Part shown: in pieces, positions 52,391 through 62,989 of the stretch | Layout: every line of letters starts with the position of its first letter | Numbering within the stretch: the stretch's first letter is position 1 | Assembly: GCA_944472135.2 (NCBI GenBank) | Contig: OX235265.1 | Span: forward strand, 994,501 to 1,058,500 | Length of the DNA: 64,000 bases | Origin: Trichobilharzia regenti | Lineage: Eukaryota; Platyhelminthes; Trematoda; Strigeidida; Schistosomatidae | Direction of reading: 5' to 3' | The notes under the pieces: generated by a model | Database searches by the model: none | What the model was told of the DNA's origin: nothing | What the model saw: the letters and a program-made list of their open reading frames with translations, nothing else | Made by a program: the position numbers and the translations under genes

Positions 52391-52909
52391 ACTACTGTTA
52401 AGATTTGTCAGTAGTATGTAAAGAGACTTTCGTCGGCATAAAAACATCAAATAGCAGGGAGATAGATTTGATGCCAGAGAAAGCAGATGATACAACGTTG
52501 CGCAGATACATAGGAGAAGTGAATGTAATACAGATAAACACAATATGAAGGAAGGCCAGAAGTAGCGCGACACGGAAGATCTGTGCAGCAAATGGTGCGT
52601 TGAAGATAAGGTGTATATAATTTGACCACATAGAGATACACGATTGCAAATGAACATTCCTTTACCGATTCTCTTGTCTTACATCGTTGCACTACTATTG
52701 AGGATATTACTAATACCATTGGCACTCTGTTCATTTGTTCATATATATTATTTTGCAATTTGAATACCCTTTACTTTTTAAGCTGTTAAGAATATGAGAT
52801 ATGTTCTCCTTTATACCTGTGGGACGTGATCATTGAAACTGAAAAACATGAATAGGTTAGCTGTATATAATCGCAAGTGCTTGAGTTGTATCTCACGGGC
52901 TAAGTGAAG
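52391..52909. other. No recognisable feature
   Basis: Several frames of about 70-100 codons exist but none resembles a protein I recognise. Confidence 0.4.
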
Positions 52910-53375
52910 AAATCTGCCGAGCAATATTGAGGTTAGGTAAGCAGAATGATTCAGTTTATTAGGTTGTGCCATTACGTGGATACAGATGGTGAAATTATGT
53001 GTTTTACACGCCAATCCATCAACTTCTTCGTCGAGTACTGTTAGAGGTGGTCAGACTAAAACCTGGGGTCATACCAAGAAGTTTTCAACTGTTAGTTTCA
53101 GCCAACCACTTATGGAGGTAAAGACTTACTCATTGGAGTCCTCCAAATATTAATAACTACTGGCTTGAGATTATTCTTGGTATACTGATCTCTCATATCC
53201 ATTAACCTTAGTGTTTTTCCATATAATCAATGAATTTCATTGCTTTCATGAACATTTCTACTGTCCTATCTCAACCTTTGAGTTTGGCAATCTGAATTGG
53301 TACACTTCTTTGCAGAGTTGTTCTGTATTCAAACTTAGTCAGTGAGTCAGTCAGTCAAATCTAGAGATACATCTT
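52910..53375 (+). pseudogene. SR3/Perere-3-like LINE 3' fragment, degraded
   Basis: AATATTGAGGTTAGGTAAGC, CGTCGAGTACTGTTAGAGGT, GTCAGACTAAAACCTGGGGT and CTTCTTTGCAGAGTTG are colinear with 13180-13710 and 21600-22140. All frames are broken. Confidence 0.65.
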
Positions 53376-53384
53376 CACAAGACC

Positions 53385-53590
53385 TAATGTTAGTTATTTC
53401 ATCACACAGTGTCGCAGTTACTCTTTTTATCTGAAAAGTTTGAAACGAAGGGTGCTGGATTCGAGTCTCATCAGGGAAAACATAAGTCAGCGAAGATGAG
53501 GATGCATTCAACTAATGAGTCTCAAATAGGACGAAACGCGCTTCCTAGATTCCACTACTCATCAACGTCAACTGAGTGGCATCAGGTCAC
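53385..53590 (+). repeat. Sm-alpha-like hammerhead SINE, diverged
   Basis: B-box-like GGATTCGAGTCTC, GATGCATTCAA, core CTAATGA, GTCTCAAATAGGACGAAACG, then CTAGATTCCACTACTCATC. GAAA and stem II (GUCU/GGAC with a U-G pair) are kept; core G5 is A. Confidence 0.68.
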
Positions 53591-53839
53591 TGTTTTTTTC
53601 AGTCAAAATGCTATTCATATTACGGCAGATATGGATCTCCTAGAGTGAACCACTGATCATTATTTTGATATATGTTTCAGATGTACTCATGTTAATTAGC
53701 AGTATTATGTACTGTAAGAAGTCAAACGGTAATCAATAACTAATTTAGGCCAATAAGACGATTACATATTGGTAACTTGTCGAGATTCAAATTACATCAC
53801 AACTGGAAGTGATTGAGATAGGTCACCAAAAGTAGAATT

Positions 53840-54235
53840 AACTTCACACGTTCGATGGAAAAAATAGATTTCAGATTCGGATTTGTTGATTGAAGATAAT
53901 AGGCTTCAAGCCTATGTTAATCCTTTTCTAGTAAATTTCTGTGCTCGTTTAAACCCTTCTTGAATGAGTCAGTTGAAGGCATTGATGCCATTACCTAGTG
54001 GGAAGGAAAAAAGAGAATAGATCAGATCCTTGGTCATTATTTAAAATTTTAAACATTGTAGTGAGATCTCCTGTCTGTCTACAGTATACGACAAGAAGAA
54101 GAGATTTGAACTACCTAGTTTTTCTTTGTATGATAAATTGGCCAAGCCAGGAATCACATATGTTGCCTTTCTTTGAACCCTTTCTAGAATATCTGTATCT
54201 CTTTTAAGACAAGGACTGACTACCTGGTCTTGACC
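53840..54235 (-). pseudogene. CR1-B-type LINE C-terminal fragment
   Basis: Minus strand: DILERVQRKATYVIPGLANL, SYKEKLGSSNLFFLSY and MFKILNNDQGSDLFS are colinear with LERVQIVGTKLIKGF and YRILRNDFGANLS of CR1-B at 25290-25961. Stops and frame changes are present. Confidence 0.72.
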
Positions 54236-54284
54236 TCATCAGAGACGTATATAAAGAAGTAGGTAGACCTAAAGACCTAAAACT

Positions 54285-54478
54285 ACAGGGTTCCATTCCC
54301 GTCCTAAGTTCTCCTAAACCTTGGTCAACCGGCTGTAATCCCGGTAAAGAGGGAAGGTTAAACGGTATACCAGCAATACCACTTTATAAAAACTAAATCA
54401 CTGATACTGAAACTTCAAAGCTAAGGTTTAAAGTTCTATATTCTACTGTGGATGCAAAGAAATAAGATGAAAATATAA
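54285..54478 (+). repeat. SINE B, degraded
   Basis: GGGTTCCATTCCCGTCC (head remnant), GGCTGTAATCCCGGTAAAGA and AACTTCAAAGCTAAGGTTTA with an AAATAAGATG end. Confidence 0.6.
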
Positions 54479-54479
54479 A

Positions 54480-54735
54480 AACCAACTCTTATAATAGCAC
54501 TATTACCAGACATCTCCGTGATGCGGGTCATGAGGTGGAAATCGCGAAATCCTCAGAAATTATCAACAGACGTGGGAGTTCGATTCTCCTCAAGTTTGCC
54601 GAAGCAATTTCTATCAAATGCTTGAAACCAAATATATGTGTTCAGAAAGAAGTAGTTATTAGTCCTTCCTTGCCCATCCTGATGATTGGATGTCACTATT
54701 CTCTCTTTCATTTGATTACATAATCTTTGTCTTTA
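54480..54735 (+). pseudogene. Penelope lineage C terminus
   Basis: STITRHLRDAGHEVEIAKSS, LLKFAEAISIKCLKPNICVQ, KEVVISPSLP. It keeps the RHLxxxGH and AEA motifs of the endonuclease end. The 54736-55130 stretch after it is AT-rich, resembles the lineage C 3' flank (TTATTACGTAACTCCTTTAC) and holds no gene. Confidence 0.72.
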
Positions 54736-55149
54736 ACCTCACTCCTATTTTATAATCTGTAATTTTCCCTGTCTCTTGTTTCTTTGACTTGAGTTGAACT
54801 CAGTATATTGTTACCTAATTTATTAGTCACTCTGCATTTAACGCATCTCTCGTCTTTATTACGTAACTCCTTTACCATTGTATGCACATATTTATTTTGT
54901 TTAAACCTGAACTGCCTGTGTAAAAACTATATAAGCGCAATTTTCTGAGCCCTGTTCACTAATTGTGAAACTTTCTTTCAACTAAAATCATTTAAAATGT
55001 GTAGGCTGTAAGTAGTTGATGAGATGCCAACGAAATAAACAACGATGGTACCATATTAACCTACACAAACCACTGTTGGTTTTGCTTTATTCAAATCCAT
55101 TAAAGGGAATAAAAGTATGAAATATAAAAGCATATTTTACCAAGAACCA

Positions 55150-55420
55150 ATATTCTTTGGGGAGATGTCTGTAAGCCAAGAAGCACTGCGTAGTTGTTCC
55201 GTCTCAGTTTGTGACTCTTCATAGGTGTGCCGCTTCGACCCCACCAGGTATCAAACTCGGAACCTTCTAGTTATGGGACCTTTCAGTCATCTGGGCCGAA
55301 GTTTGATCGTCTGTGAATTCTAAACTTGTCAGTCCGTTACCCAGAGCTACTCGCAACTGATACCTTCGATGAGGATCCACTGATGCCTGACATAGTGAAC
55401 CATATACGTGATTACAAATT
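55150..55420 (-). repeat. Hammerhead SINE C, diverged
   Basis: Minus strand has GAATTCACAGACGATCAAAC, GTCCCATAACTAGAAGGTTC, a B-box-like GAGTTTGATACC, ATGAAGAGTCACAAACTGAG and GGAACAACTACG. The core is lost. Confidence 0.58.
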
Positions 55421-55550
55421 CTAACTATGTGAATTAAGAACAATTTCAACAGATGATGTGACCACAGGTAGTAATTTCCCTGGATATACTAAAGAAATCG
55501 TGGGCTTAACATCATGTGTAAGTAAACATTGGAATATTATCCTAATTAAC

Positions 55551-55780
55551 TGTGCATCGGTGGCACAGCGGTTAGGACGCTCCCAGACCATGCACATGGT
55601 CCGGGGTTTGATCCCCGGCCGATGCACTCCTTTACCTCGATAAGCCAGAAATACTGTTCGTGAAGAGGAAAGGTTGGGTATGAGGCTAGCAACCTCATCC
55701 TGTAAAAATAAACACTACTACAGAAACTTTAAACCACTAGTTTGAAGCCCTATGCTCCAGTGGGAACGTGAAGGAAAAAA
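55551..55780 (+). repeat. SINE B, full length
   Basis: Head GTGCATCGGTGGCACAGCGG, GACCATGCACATGGTCCGGG, GTTTGATCCCCGG; body CCTCGATAAGCCAG, GGGTATGAGGCTAGCAACCT; tail TTTGAAGCCCTATGCTCCAG and GGGAACGTGAAGGAAAAAA. Confidence 0.88.
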
Positions 55781-55961
55781 TCTGATCTATTCCACGTATG
55801 CGAGATTCTCACTTGATATTACCAGTTTATGCTTCATCTAGTTACTGGGTATTTCTTTCTGACAGTCGTCACCACGGTGCTTCCTATATCTTGCATATAT
55901 ATACAATGCTACATTCTATGAATACTCGAATGCTTTCATACAATGCAGCTTCTCTAAATTA

Positions 55962-56930
55962 TTGTTCCTTTGGGTTCGAAGTAAAACATAACAGGGCTTC
56001 AACAACATATCGTCAATTTATCCTATTTCCTGTTGTCTTCTTTAGCTGGGTCAGTGGTTGCACGATCTCCTCTATGTCATTCTGTGAGTGACGTCCCACT
56101 CTACGTTTTCCACTAGCGGCTCTACCTGGCTTGTGATGTCATTTAAGGGTTTCGTTAGATTGCGTCTTACTTATCTGCATTTTCTTCTGCATATATGTTG
56201 AATAATGGGTTCGTTTCCAGAGTCTGTTGTTGCTAATTCTTCCTATCTGGCTATCTGGTTTACAATATAAGGTGAAGGCAGAGATTCATAAATATCTCCA
56301 GTCTGTTGTAAATGCTTTTAGCGATATGCCAAGTTTCTGTCTTATCATTTGTGATGAAAATCCAAATTTTTTCGTTATGTTGATTACAGTAGCCTTCCAA
56401 CCTGACTTTAGAGTGATGAAGGTCTGTCTTGGGTTTCTGATTCTGGTTTCAACATTCTCATACATACTGTCTCAAGTAGTTGAAACGATTCTGCGTAGAT
56501 AGATATGTGAAGGAAGTACCGTCTTGTAAATTTCTTCCTATGTTAGTGATCGGTGTTGGCTGTTGTCGTTGTTGTTGGTAGTGGTTGGTTGGTTGCCTTC
56601 ATCACCTCCATTTTCTGTGTGTTCACTTTAAGCTCCCTCTTCACTGCCTGTTTCTTCTGCCAGTTTGCTGGTTTCTCCCTGTAAGTCTTCCAGTTCGTGT
56701 AACACTAGAAATAAGTCAACCACGAAATCCAGATCTCCTAGAACCTTCTTATCGGTCTTACCCACACACTTTTCTGACGCATGATCCAGTCGACCACAAT
56801 TAGGAACATCATCAGTGGAGATGGTATGTAGTCCACTCTTACTCCTGTATTGACTTCAAACGCCTCTCTGAGTTCTTCATTGTGGATCACTTGACATGTG
56901 ACATTGTCATACAGCCAGCGGTTGAATGAG
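55962..56930 (-). pseudogene. SR2-like LINE, RT palm to 3' end
   Basis: Minus strand: LYDNVTCQVIHNEELREAFE, VNTGVRVDYIPSPLMMFLIV, VDWIMRQ, then ANWQKKQAVKRELKVNTQK, a CKPDSQIGRISNNRLWKRTH segment, and the 3' end. QGC of the RT motif is replaced and the YxDD region is lost. Length is almost 1 kb, the longest SR2 piece with a 3' end here. Confidence 0.8.
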
Positions 56931-57474
56931 GCTGATAAACACTTGCGGCTTGACGTGTAATTCTTCCATTTAACCTCACCAATTTTTAAATATAATAAGC
57001 CAATGAAAAGCTCTGTTGAATTACATCATTCCAGCTAACAACTAACAACTTTCAGTCGTTATATCTGTTTTGATCTTTTTGACTAAGCATGTTTCCCACC
57101 ACTTTTCACTATCACTCCTCGCCCGCCAAACATCCCCTCCCCACAAACCTTGTCAAGTTGATTTTCATGCTTTAATCAACATCAAAACCTGTTTACACGA
57201 AGTGAATGAATGAGATGCGTGAAGAAATTTTTAAACACTTAGGCAAACTCAACTACAACAACAAAAACAACTTGAGTGAATGAATGGTATTTTTGTAATT
57301 AACACTTTTAAAAACAAAGTGCTTTAACATGTCCAATCACTCATCCGTACTCTTTGATTTAAATTATATTCAATTTTTGTTTTTCCGTGTTCTTTTTTGT
57401 TGAAAAAAACTTTGTGGATTAACTAAAACTATTCATAAAAGCAAAGGATTCAGCGAAGAAAATTCGATTTTCAA
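56931..57474. other. No recognisable feature
   Basis: AT-rich, no shared repeat recognised. Confidence 0.4.
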
Positions 57475-57499
57475 CTATATATATATATATATATATATA
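57475..57499. repeat. TA microsatellite
   Basis: About twelve TA units. Confidence 0.95.
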
Positions 57500-57668
57500 C
57501 AATAGAGATTTGAAGCTCCGGTGGGTGTTTTGATGCGGTAGTATTCTCTGAGCTGAATAGTTAATTTGCGAAACTTCCATCGCCCTACCAAGCGACATCT
57601 CCAGCGCATACCTCAATTTGAAGTGAGCTTTCAGATGTAAAACTGTAGCGATGGTGGTTTTGATGAAA

Positions 57669-57822
57669 CAGTAAAATTTTACTGCATTCCTTAGGCCTTG
57701 TGTTATTAAATCACTAGTGTTATCACAAAAGAACTGAAAGTCTCCATATGTATACAACTGTAGAGTTAGATGAGTGAATTATCGAAAAGGATATTGTCAT
57801 TTCTCAAGTCTTCTTTTCTTCC
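57669..57822. repeat. Inverted repeat, left arm (unknown sequence)
   Basis: The reverse complement of 58345-58503, nearly identical. Includes AGTAAAATTTTACTGCATTC and TTCTCAAGTCTTCTTTTCTT. On the minus strand a frame (57419-57757, TTG start) reads YTYGDFQFFCDNTSDLITQG. I do not recognise the protein. Confidence 0.85.
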
Positions 57823-58084
57823 CTCCTAAAGAAACGTCAATCGGAAAACAGAAAAGAAGCAGCATCTGTCCAGTACTCCTGGGATTTTTGTACAATCTAC
57901 CTAAATTTCAAAAGCTCCTAATGAAGGCTAAGCCGGAATTATTTGAAACCCTTAAAAAACCTCAAAATATTTGAAATAAAAGTTAGCCGATTTCAAAGAC
58001 GTCCACCGGTTGAGAGAATTTCAAAATTCACCTCATGTAATGTAACTGTTCAATAAAACGATCGATTTATAGGGAACCTACCTC
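57823..58084. other. Spacer with a SINE C scrap
   Basis: AGCATCTGTCCAGTACTCCT at 57860 is a SINE C tail piece. A matching minus-strand scrap (CCGGACAGCTGTTGCC) lies at 58283, on the far side of SINE A. Confidence 0.5.
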
Positions 58085-58268
58085 GTGCGTCGATGGCACA
58101 GTGGTTAGGACTCTCGACAACCATGCACATGGTCCGGGGTTCGAGCCCACGCCAACGCACACCTGATTTCTATGGTCCGTCTGCAAACATTTGGGCCACC
58201 GATATCCATGCTGAAAATTCTATACCTGTACCAGAAAATACGGTGTGAAATGAAGCTGTAATCAAAAA
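58085..58268 (+). repeat. SINE A
   Basis: Head GTGCGTCGATGGCACAGTGG, ACCATGCACATGGTCCGGGG, TTCGAGCCC; tail ATGCTGAAAATTCTATACCT. Confidence 0.88.
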
Positions 58269-58344
58269 TTAGAAAATGAATACCGGACAGCTGTTGCCTT
58301 CTTTCTTTCTATTTTGCAACTGGCTCATCGTCAGTATTGAAGAA

Positions 58345-58503
58345 AAGAAGACTTGAGAAATGACAATATTCTTTTCGATAATTCACTCATCTAACTGTAC
58401 AGTTATATACATATGGAGACTTTCAGTTCTTTTGTGATAACACTAGTGATTTAATAACACAAGGCCTAAGGAATGCAGTAAAATTTTACTGTCTCTTGGC
58501 CAC
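58345..58503. repeat. Inverted repeat, right arm
   Basis: Pairs with 57669-57822. Its plus strand reads the same YGDFQFFCDNTSDLITQG peptide. Outside the arm the two sides stay weakly similar (GATGTAAA...CGAT-GTGG), so the repeat may have been longer. Confidence 0.85.
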
Positions 58504-58594
58504 CACTATCGCTCCAGTTTACATCCAAGAGACAAAGACAAACTGTCTAATTTTCTCTCCATTATGTGCATGTGATTGGTTATGTTAATCATTG

Positions 58595-58932
58595 TGTGGC
58601 GAGAGCTGGATGCTAGCCAAAATGGTAGACAGTAATTTACATCAATATTTATGTCCCTAATATTGTTTGTAAGAAAAATAAGAACAAAGACTGATTCAAC
58701 AACTAACCACAGCAGACTTTGCGTAGGCGGATAGAGTTAGCATATAGATGATCTGACATTCAAGAAACAGCCACAAAGAGATGAAAGATTAACTTTCTGT
58801 GAGAAACAACCAATCAGAAGACTGTGCTTTTCTGCTAACAATAATCTATAATACGTACATGAAAATCTACAAATATATGCTGGTTTCCTTAGTAAACGAT
58901 CTGTTGTCTGGCCGTAGTCTTCTGTTGTTACA
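58595..58932 (+). mobile_element. Solo LTR of the Gypsy family
   Basis: Starts TGTGGCGAGAGCTGGATGCT and ends GTCTTCTGTTGTTACA, the sense orientation of the 8029-8369 LTR, with moderate divergence. The flanking four bases are ATTG and ACTG, possibly a decayed duplication. Confidence 0.82.
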
Positions 58933-59019
58933 ACTGGACTTCTGAACATCATCCTGCGTAGTTAAGCAAGCGACAGATAAGTTCTACTTAGAGCTCTCTT
59001 TTAGCTCATCTTATAGATA

Positions 59020-59190
59020 ATGAATACAAGATCCATGTTAGCAAATCTTTCAAAGTTATCTGTCGTATTTCTAACATGCTATATTTGGCCTAAAGAGTTC
59101 ATCTTTCATATATATCTGAGGAATTCGATCTCATGTATGTTCGCAAGAAGTCCATTCAGACGGTTTTCCCACTTTGGTCGTCATTGTTTC
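59020..59190 (+). pseudogene. Penelope lineage C terminus
   Basis: EYKIHVSKSFKVICRISNML is followed by a stop and YISEEFDLMYVRKKSIQTVF with PLWS, matching the SFKVI and KKxVQ ending of lineage C. Confidence 0.65.
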
Positions 59191-59494
59191 GACTAACTTC
59201 AATTGTCTCACTGATTTTCTTCTTAAATTTATCTGATATTTAGTTAGGTAACACATTTTTTGTATGCTTGTTATCACTCATACATGCTTTGATGCACTGT
59301 GATTGAGCTAATCTTAACAACTCGATGTCGTTTAAAAAACATCTATAATGTTAACAATGATTATCCTTTGAGTATTATGTATATTTACAACAGCTGAATC
59401 AGATGAACGCGTTATCGAAAAGAATTTCTCCTCGTCTAATCTTTCTACTTTATCTTCTAAATGTTGAAATAAGAACAGTTTATCGCCTTTGAAA
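59191..59494. other. No recognisable feature
   Basis: AT-rich; no gene. Confidence 0.4.
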
Positions 59495-59775
59495 TTGGTT
59501 GACGGTTGCGCTATATAATAAGAATTAGCAGAAGTTGGAATCCATAGGTCATTCAAGTGCGTTCCATTGGCTGAATAGTCTACAAGTTCACCTTGTAACC
59601 AGAAAGTCCTCGGTTTCGAAACTCAGTGGATGTGTACAGCTGAAAAGTCTCAGACTAGGGTAAAACAGTTGTTTAGTACTTTCCACTGGTTTTTCAATAA
59701 TTCTCTAATTGATTTCACCTTGGGATCCAACCATTAACCAATCAAATCACTAAAACCAATACTTGATAAGTAGGA
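59495..59775 (+). repeat. Hammerhead SINE C unit
   Basis: TTAGCAGAAGTTGGAATCCA, a tRNA-like head (TTCCATTGGCTGAATAGTC, GTAACCAGAAAGTCCTCGG), core GCTGAAAAGTCTCAGACTAG, GGTAAAACAGTTGTTTAGTAC. Stem I (GUACAG side with UAGUAC) is partly kept; GAAA is AAAA. Confidence 0.72.
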
Positions 59776-60059
59776 AGTATTACTGAATTATAATTTTCAG
59801 TAGTACACACCACTATGACTTCAGTGGAAATGGAACACAGTCACCAGACGAGCACATCACTATCCAGTTACCGAGTTGGAAACAATTAGCTAGAGTACTG
59901 ATGATTGGCCGAAACTAGGACACCATTTTAGCTGTTTAAGAGGTGATGGCCGAAAGAAGCACTTTGAATGAGGATATATGCAGGTATAGGCGTTTTCAAG
60001 GGAGTGTTTCTTTTCTGCAGTGTTAAATATTAGACTAATGAATGACAAAAGCTAATGAT

Positions 60060-60190
60060 TCTAAAATTAGAAGCACAATAAAACAATCTACAAGGATGCA
60101 TATACATTCAGGCTGATGAGTCAAAAATGGGGCGAAATATTTAACTTGATACAAGAATCTACCTTTACAAATCTAAACAGAGGTAGAAAA
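60060..60190 (+). ncRNA. Hammerhead-like core, Sm-alpha-like remnant
   Basis: CTGATGA at 60115 is followed by GTC AAAAATGG GGC and GAAA, so both core boxes and a 3-bp stem II are present. The sequences for stems I and III do not pair convincingly. AAGGATGCATATACATTCAGG before it resembles the 53490 copy. Confidence 0.5.
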
Positions 60191-60794
60191 AACACTTTCA
60201 AAGGTTACGTTCAATTATGCACATTAATTCACGCGCAGCTGAAGGAGCAGTTACATTAGGAGAACAGAAAGAAGAGTGTATGTCAGGTTCTTTGAAAATG
60301 TACCAAAGAGTCTTCGAAAAAACAGGTCCGAATAGTTTGAACTTACACATAATAAGCACAGGGTATCCATTGGATGAATTAGGAAGATTCAGAATAATTT
60401 ACAACCGAAACAGCTCAAGTCTTTTTTGGAAGGCAGAGGTTATCAAAATAAAACGGCTGAGAGATCACTTACATATCGAAAGGAAATCCATCATGCAAAT
60501 TCACATATTCTGGTAAATCTCAGCTTAGTAATTCTCTGTCTTCTGATTTCATCACTTTTTTTAAACCCAACCCCATTTTCCGCTTAATTTTTATTAGACC
60601 TCATATGAAGCTTTGTATTCTACACATCGTCATTATGTCATCGTTTTTTCATTCATCTTCGTACGCACCGAAATTATGAGTTCCAATCATTGTATTTTGT
60701 TATCTCATATTTTAAAGTTATCAGCGATTTATAATCACCCTACCAACAAAATTGTTCATGCGAAATTTTGTTCTTATAATATATGTATATTTAT
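60191..60794. other. Unassigned, with two small open frames
   Basis: Frames of 99 codons (60217-60516) and 79 codons (60613-60852) are open. The first is rich in charged residues and has no motif I recognise. No start context or splice pattern supports a gene. Confidence 0.35.
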
Positions 60795-61030
60795 AGGATA
60801 TCTCCGCTTTGTTCTATTTTTTGCTATCCTCTTCAGATGGCTCCATGATTGACCACAATCTGTCGTCTCCTCCTCCTCCTTCTCTTTGACACACGATATC
60901 CTCCATATGATCCTCGCACTGACAATCCGCTCGTCGTTTACCACTGTGATACTATTCGATGGCCTGTCGGGTGATGCCTTTCGACGGTTTCCTCAATATA
61001 TGGAGCGATATTAATGTCTTGAGAATCCTG
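60795..61030 (-). pseudogene. SR2-like LINE 3' scrap
   Basis: Minus strand: CTCCATATATTGAGGAAACC, GTCGAAAGGCATCACCCGAC, GCGGATTGTCAGTGCGAGGA, the WIGHTLRKP...TRQ segment of the SR2 C-terminus in broken frames. The terminal tail is missing. Confidence 0.65.
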
Positions 61031-61036
61031 GAATAT

Positions 61037-61410
61037 TAGTTTTTACTATAGTTTCGTTTTTAAGGGTTAGTTATGTTTTACGAGTTAAAAATTAAAAAAT
61101 AATATCAGTTAGAGAAGCATTGAAAACCAGGGAGTACTGGACAACTACTGCTTCATCCTAGTTTGGGAATCATCGGGAGTACGCACCCACTGGGATTCGA
61201 ACCCAGGACCTTCCGGTTACAAGGCGAGCTTATACACCATTCAGCCACTGGTACCCGATTCAATGGCTAGCCCATGAATTCCAACTTCTGCCAATTCGTG
61301 ATTTAGCGCGACCCCAAGCATTGTCATTGGTGGGAAATACATCCACACGCCTGACATCTAACCGGACCTCATTGGTCACGACTTCTCACTAGAACTCCAG
61401 GAAAATCCAT
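61037..61410 (-). repeat. Hammerhead SINE C unit, minus strand
   Basis: Minus strand from GGATTTTCCTGGAGTTCTAG to the ACTATAGT tail end. The tRNA-like head (GGTACCAGTGGCTGAATGG, GGTTCGAATCCCAGTGGG) is well kept. Core CCGATGA, CCCAAACTAGGATGAAG: both boxes carry substitutions. Confidence 0.85.
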
Positions 61411-61604
61411 CCTGTAGCAATCGGGTCCCAATGGCTGAATGGTATACGAGCTCGCCTTGTAACCGGAAGGTCCTGGGTTCGAATCCCGGTGGGTGCGTAC
61501 TCCTGATGATTCCTAAACTAGGATGAAACAGCAGCTGTCCTATACTCCCTGGTTTTCAATGCTTCGCTAAATGATATTAGTTTTTAATTTTTATTATAGA
61601 TTTA
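61411..61604 (+). repeat. Hammerhead SINE C unit, plus strand
   Basis: Starts at the tRNA-like head (CGGGTCCCAATGGCTGAATG). Core CTGATGA at 61502, stem II UCCUA/UAGGA, then GAAA: both boxes intact. Head to head with the previous unit. Confidence 0.85.
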
Positions 61605-61744
61605 GGTCACCTATACTGTGGAATGCTTTGTGTTGGTGTGTTTATTGAGCAAATTAGATGCATTACTGTAAGAAAAAATGCTCAGGATTCGACACTGTAT
61701 CATAAGTACCGATTCGAAATAAAGGGAATTATTATCACCATGCC
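61605..61744 (+). pseudogene. CR1-A 3' end
   Basis: GAGCAAATTAGATGCATTAC, GACACTGTATCATAAGTACC and GAAATAAAGGGAATTATTAT are colinear with 13060-13150. Confidence 0.75.
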
Positions 61745-61945
61745 CCTCGAGTGGAACCCATAAGGGAAGCCGCGAGTGGGTCGTCAGTGTAAGGGTGACA
61801 TGGAGGAGATCGCGTGAAGAAGAGCTGAAGCAGTATGGACTAAGATGGCTGCAGGTGAAAAGTACAGCAGAAGACAGAAGGGAGCGGAGACGTGCAGTTG
61901 AAGCCCCATGTTCTTCTAAGAACCCATAGGAACAATAATAATAAT
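61745..61945 (+). pseudogene. SR2-like LINE 3' end
   Basis: CCCCTCGAGTGGAACCCATA, TGGAGGAGATCGCGTGAAGA and GTTGAAGCCCCATGTTCTTC, with an AATAATAATAATAC tail. It abuts the CR1 tail. Confidence 0.8.
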
Positions 61946-61969
61946 ACTATGACTATGTGCTTCGAGTTT

Positions 61970-62415
61970 GATTACTAATTGACGTGAATTGGAGAATCAT
62001 TGAAAACCAGTCAGGGGGTATTGGACAGTTGTTTCGACCTAGTCGAGGACTTATCAGCAGAGTGCATTTACTGAGTCTCAAACCCAGTTCGTTAATTTAA
62101 CGCGTCTGGCACCAGTCAGTGTTATCACTTGTGAGTATTTATCCTCACTTCTGACTCGGTGGACTCCACTGTTCACCACTACTCACTAGGACTCTAGGCG
62201 ACTTCGTTCTGCAGTTATTCACTAGAGAACATCAGCTTCATTTTCATGAGTTTGTTTTTGGGTTCTAAAACCCTGTAGTGGGTGCGCACTGTCGATGGGT
62301 TCCAAACTCAGCTGACGAAACACCTAACCATTACTCTCTGGCTGGTTTTATAATGTTTCTCTAACTGATATCAATCCGTCGTCATACAAATCAAATCCTA
62401 ATAGGCAAACTCATG
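61970..62415. repeat. Hammerhead SINE C pair, head to head, degraded
   Basis: Minus half 61970-62240 (GGTATTGGACAGTTGTTTCG, GTATTTATCCTCACTTCTGA) and plus half 62265-62415 (GTGGGTGCGCACTGTCGATG, TGACGAAACACCTAACCATT). Core boxes are mostly lost; GAAA is kept in the plus half. Confidence 0.68.
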
Positions 62416-62989
62416 AACACTAATATTCGCGTTGTTTTTTTGTACATGCAGTGTGATGTAAACATCACTCGTCGTTTGATTTTTTCTTTGTTTCCATTTT
62501 ATTTACTCTCTGTTCTTATTACTGTTTTTTTGCATCATCGATTTGGTAAATAAAACTGGTAACATTTTCAAAAAAAAATCGATCACATCCACCTTCTCTT
62601 ACTATGTCCATTTTCGTCACCTTAGTTGATATTGTTCCGTCCGACCGACCGACCCTCGACCTCCCCCCCCCCCGCCGTCGTTATTACCATGACTAAATTT
62701 TCAGTAAATCAATAGACGAGTGAAACGAAAGGAAGAAAATGTTCGTGTAGTTCTTTGAATTTTGTTTACGTGTTTCCGTGTATTTAAATTTTAAATTTAA
62801 ATCAGTATTGATTAATTTAATTAATTAATTCCAATATTTTTTTTTATTATTTTCTGAAACAGTCAGAATCTACTAATTCAACAACTTTAGGGTCTTCAAT
62901 TGACAAGATCAACTCATAGATCATTCAAAAATCAATGGGTTGGAATTCAGCAAACAATGAATTCTAATTTCTACTTTTATTTAAGATTC
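62416..62989. other. No gene; C run at 62663-62673
   Basis: GACCGACCGACC repeats precede an eleven-base C run. The rest is AT-rich. Confidence 0.45.

Noticed and set aside
52346..52758. Overlapping open frames of about 100 codons on the minus strand
   Set aside because: Three overlapping frames with no motif, low-complexity composition and no start context; probably chance in AT-rich DNA.
57419..57757. Coding gene starting at TTG with an Ile/Tyr repeat
   Set aside because: The repeat comes from a TA microsatellite and the start is not ATG. Only the inverted arm is of interest.
60217..60516. Possible host gene of 99 codons
   Set aside because: No family resemblance, no visible splice pattern, and flanked by SINE and LINE remnants. 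Kept only as unassigned sequence.
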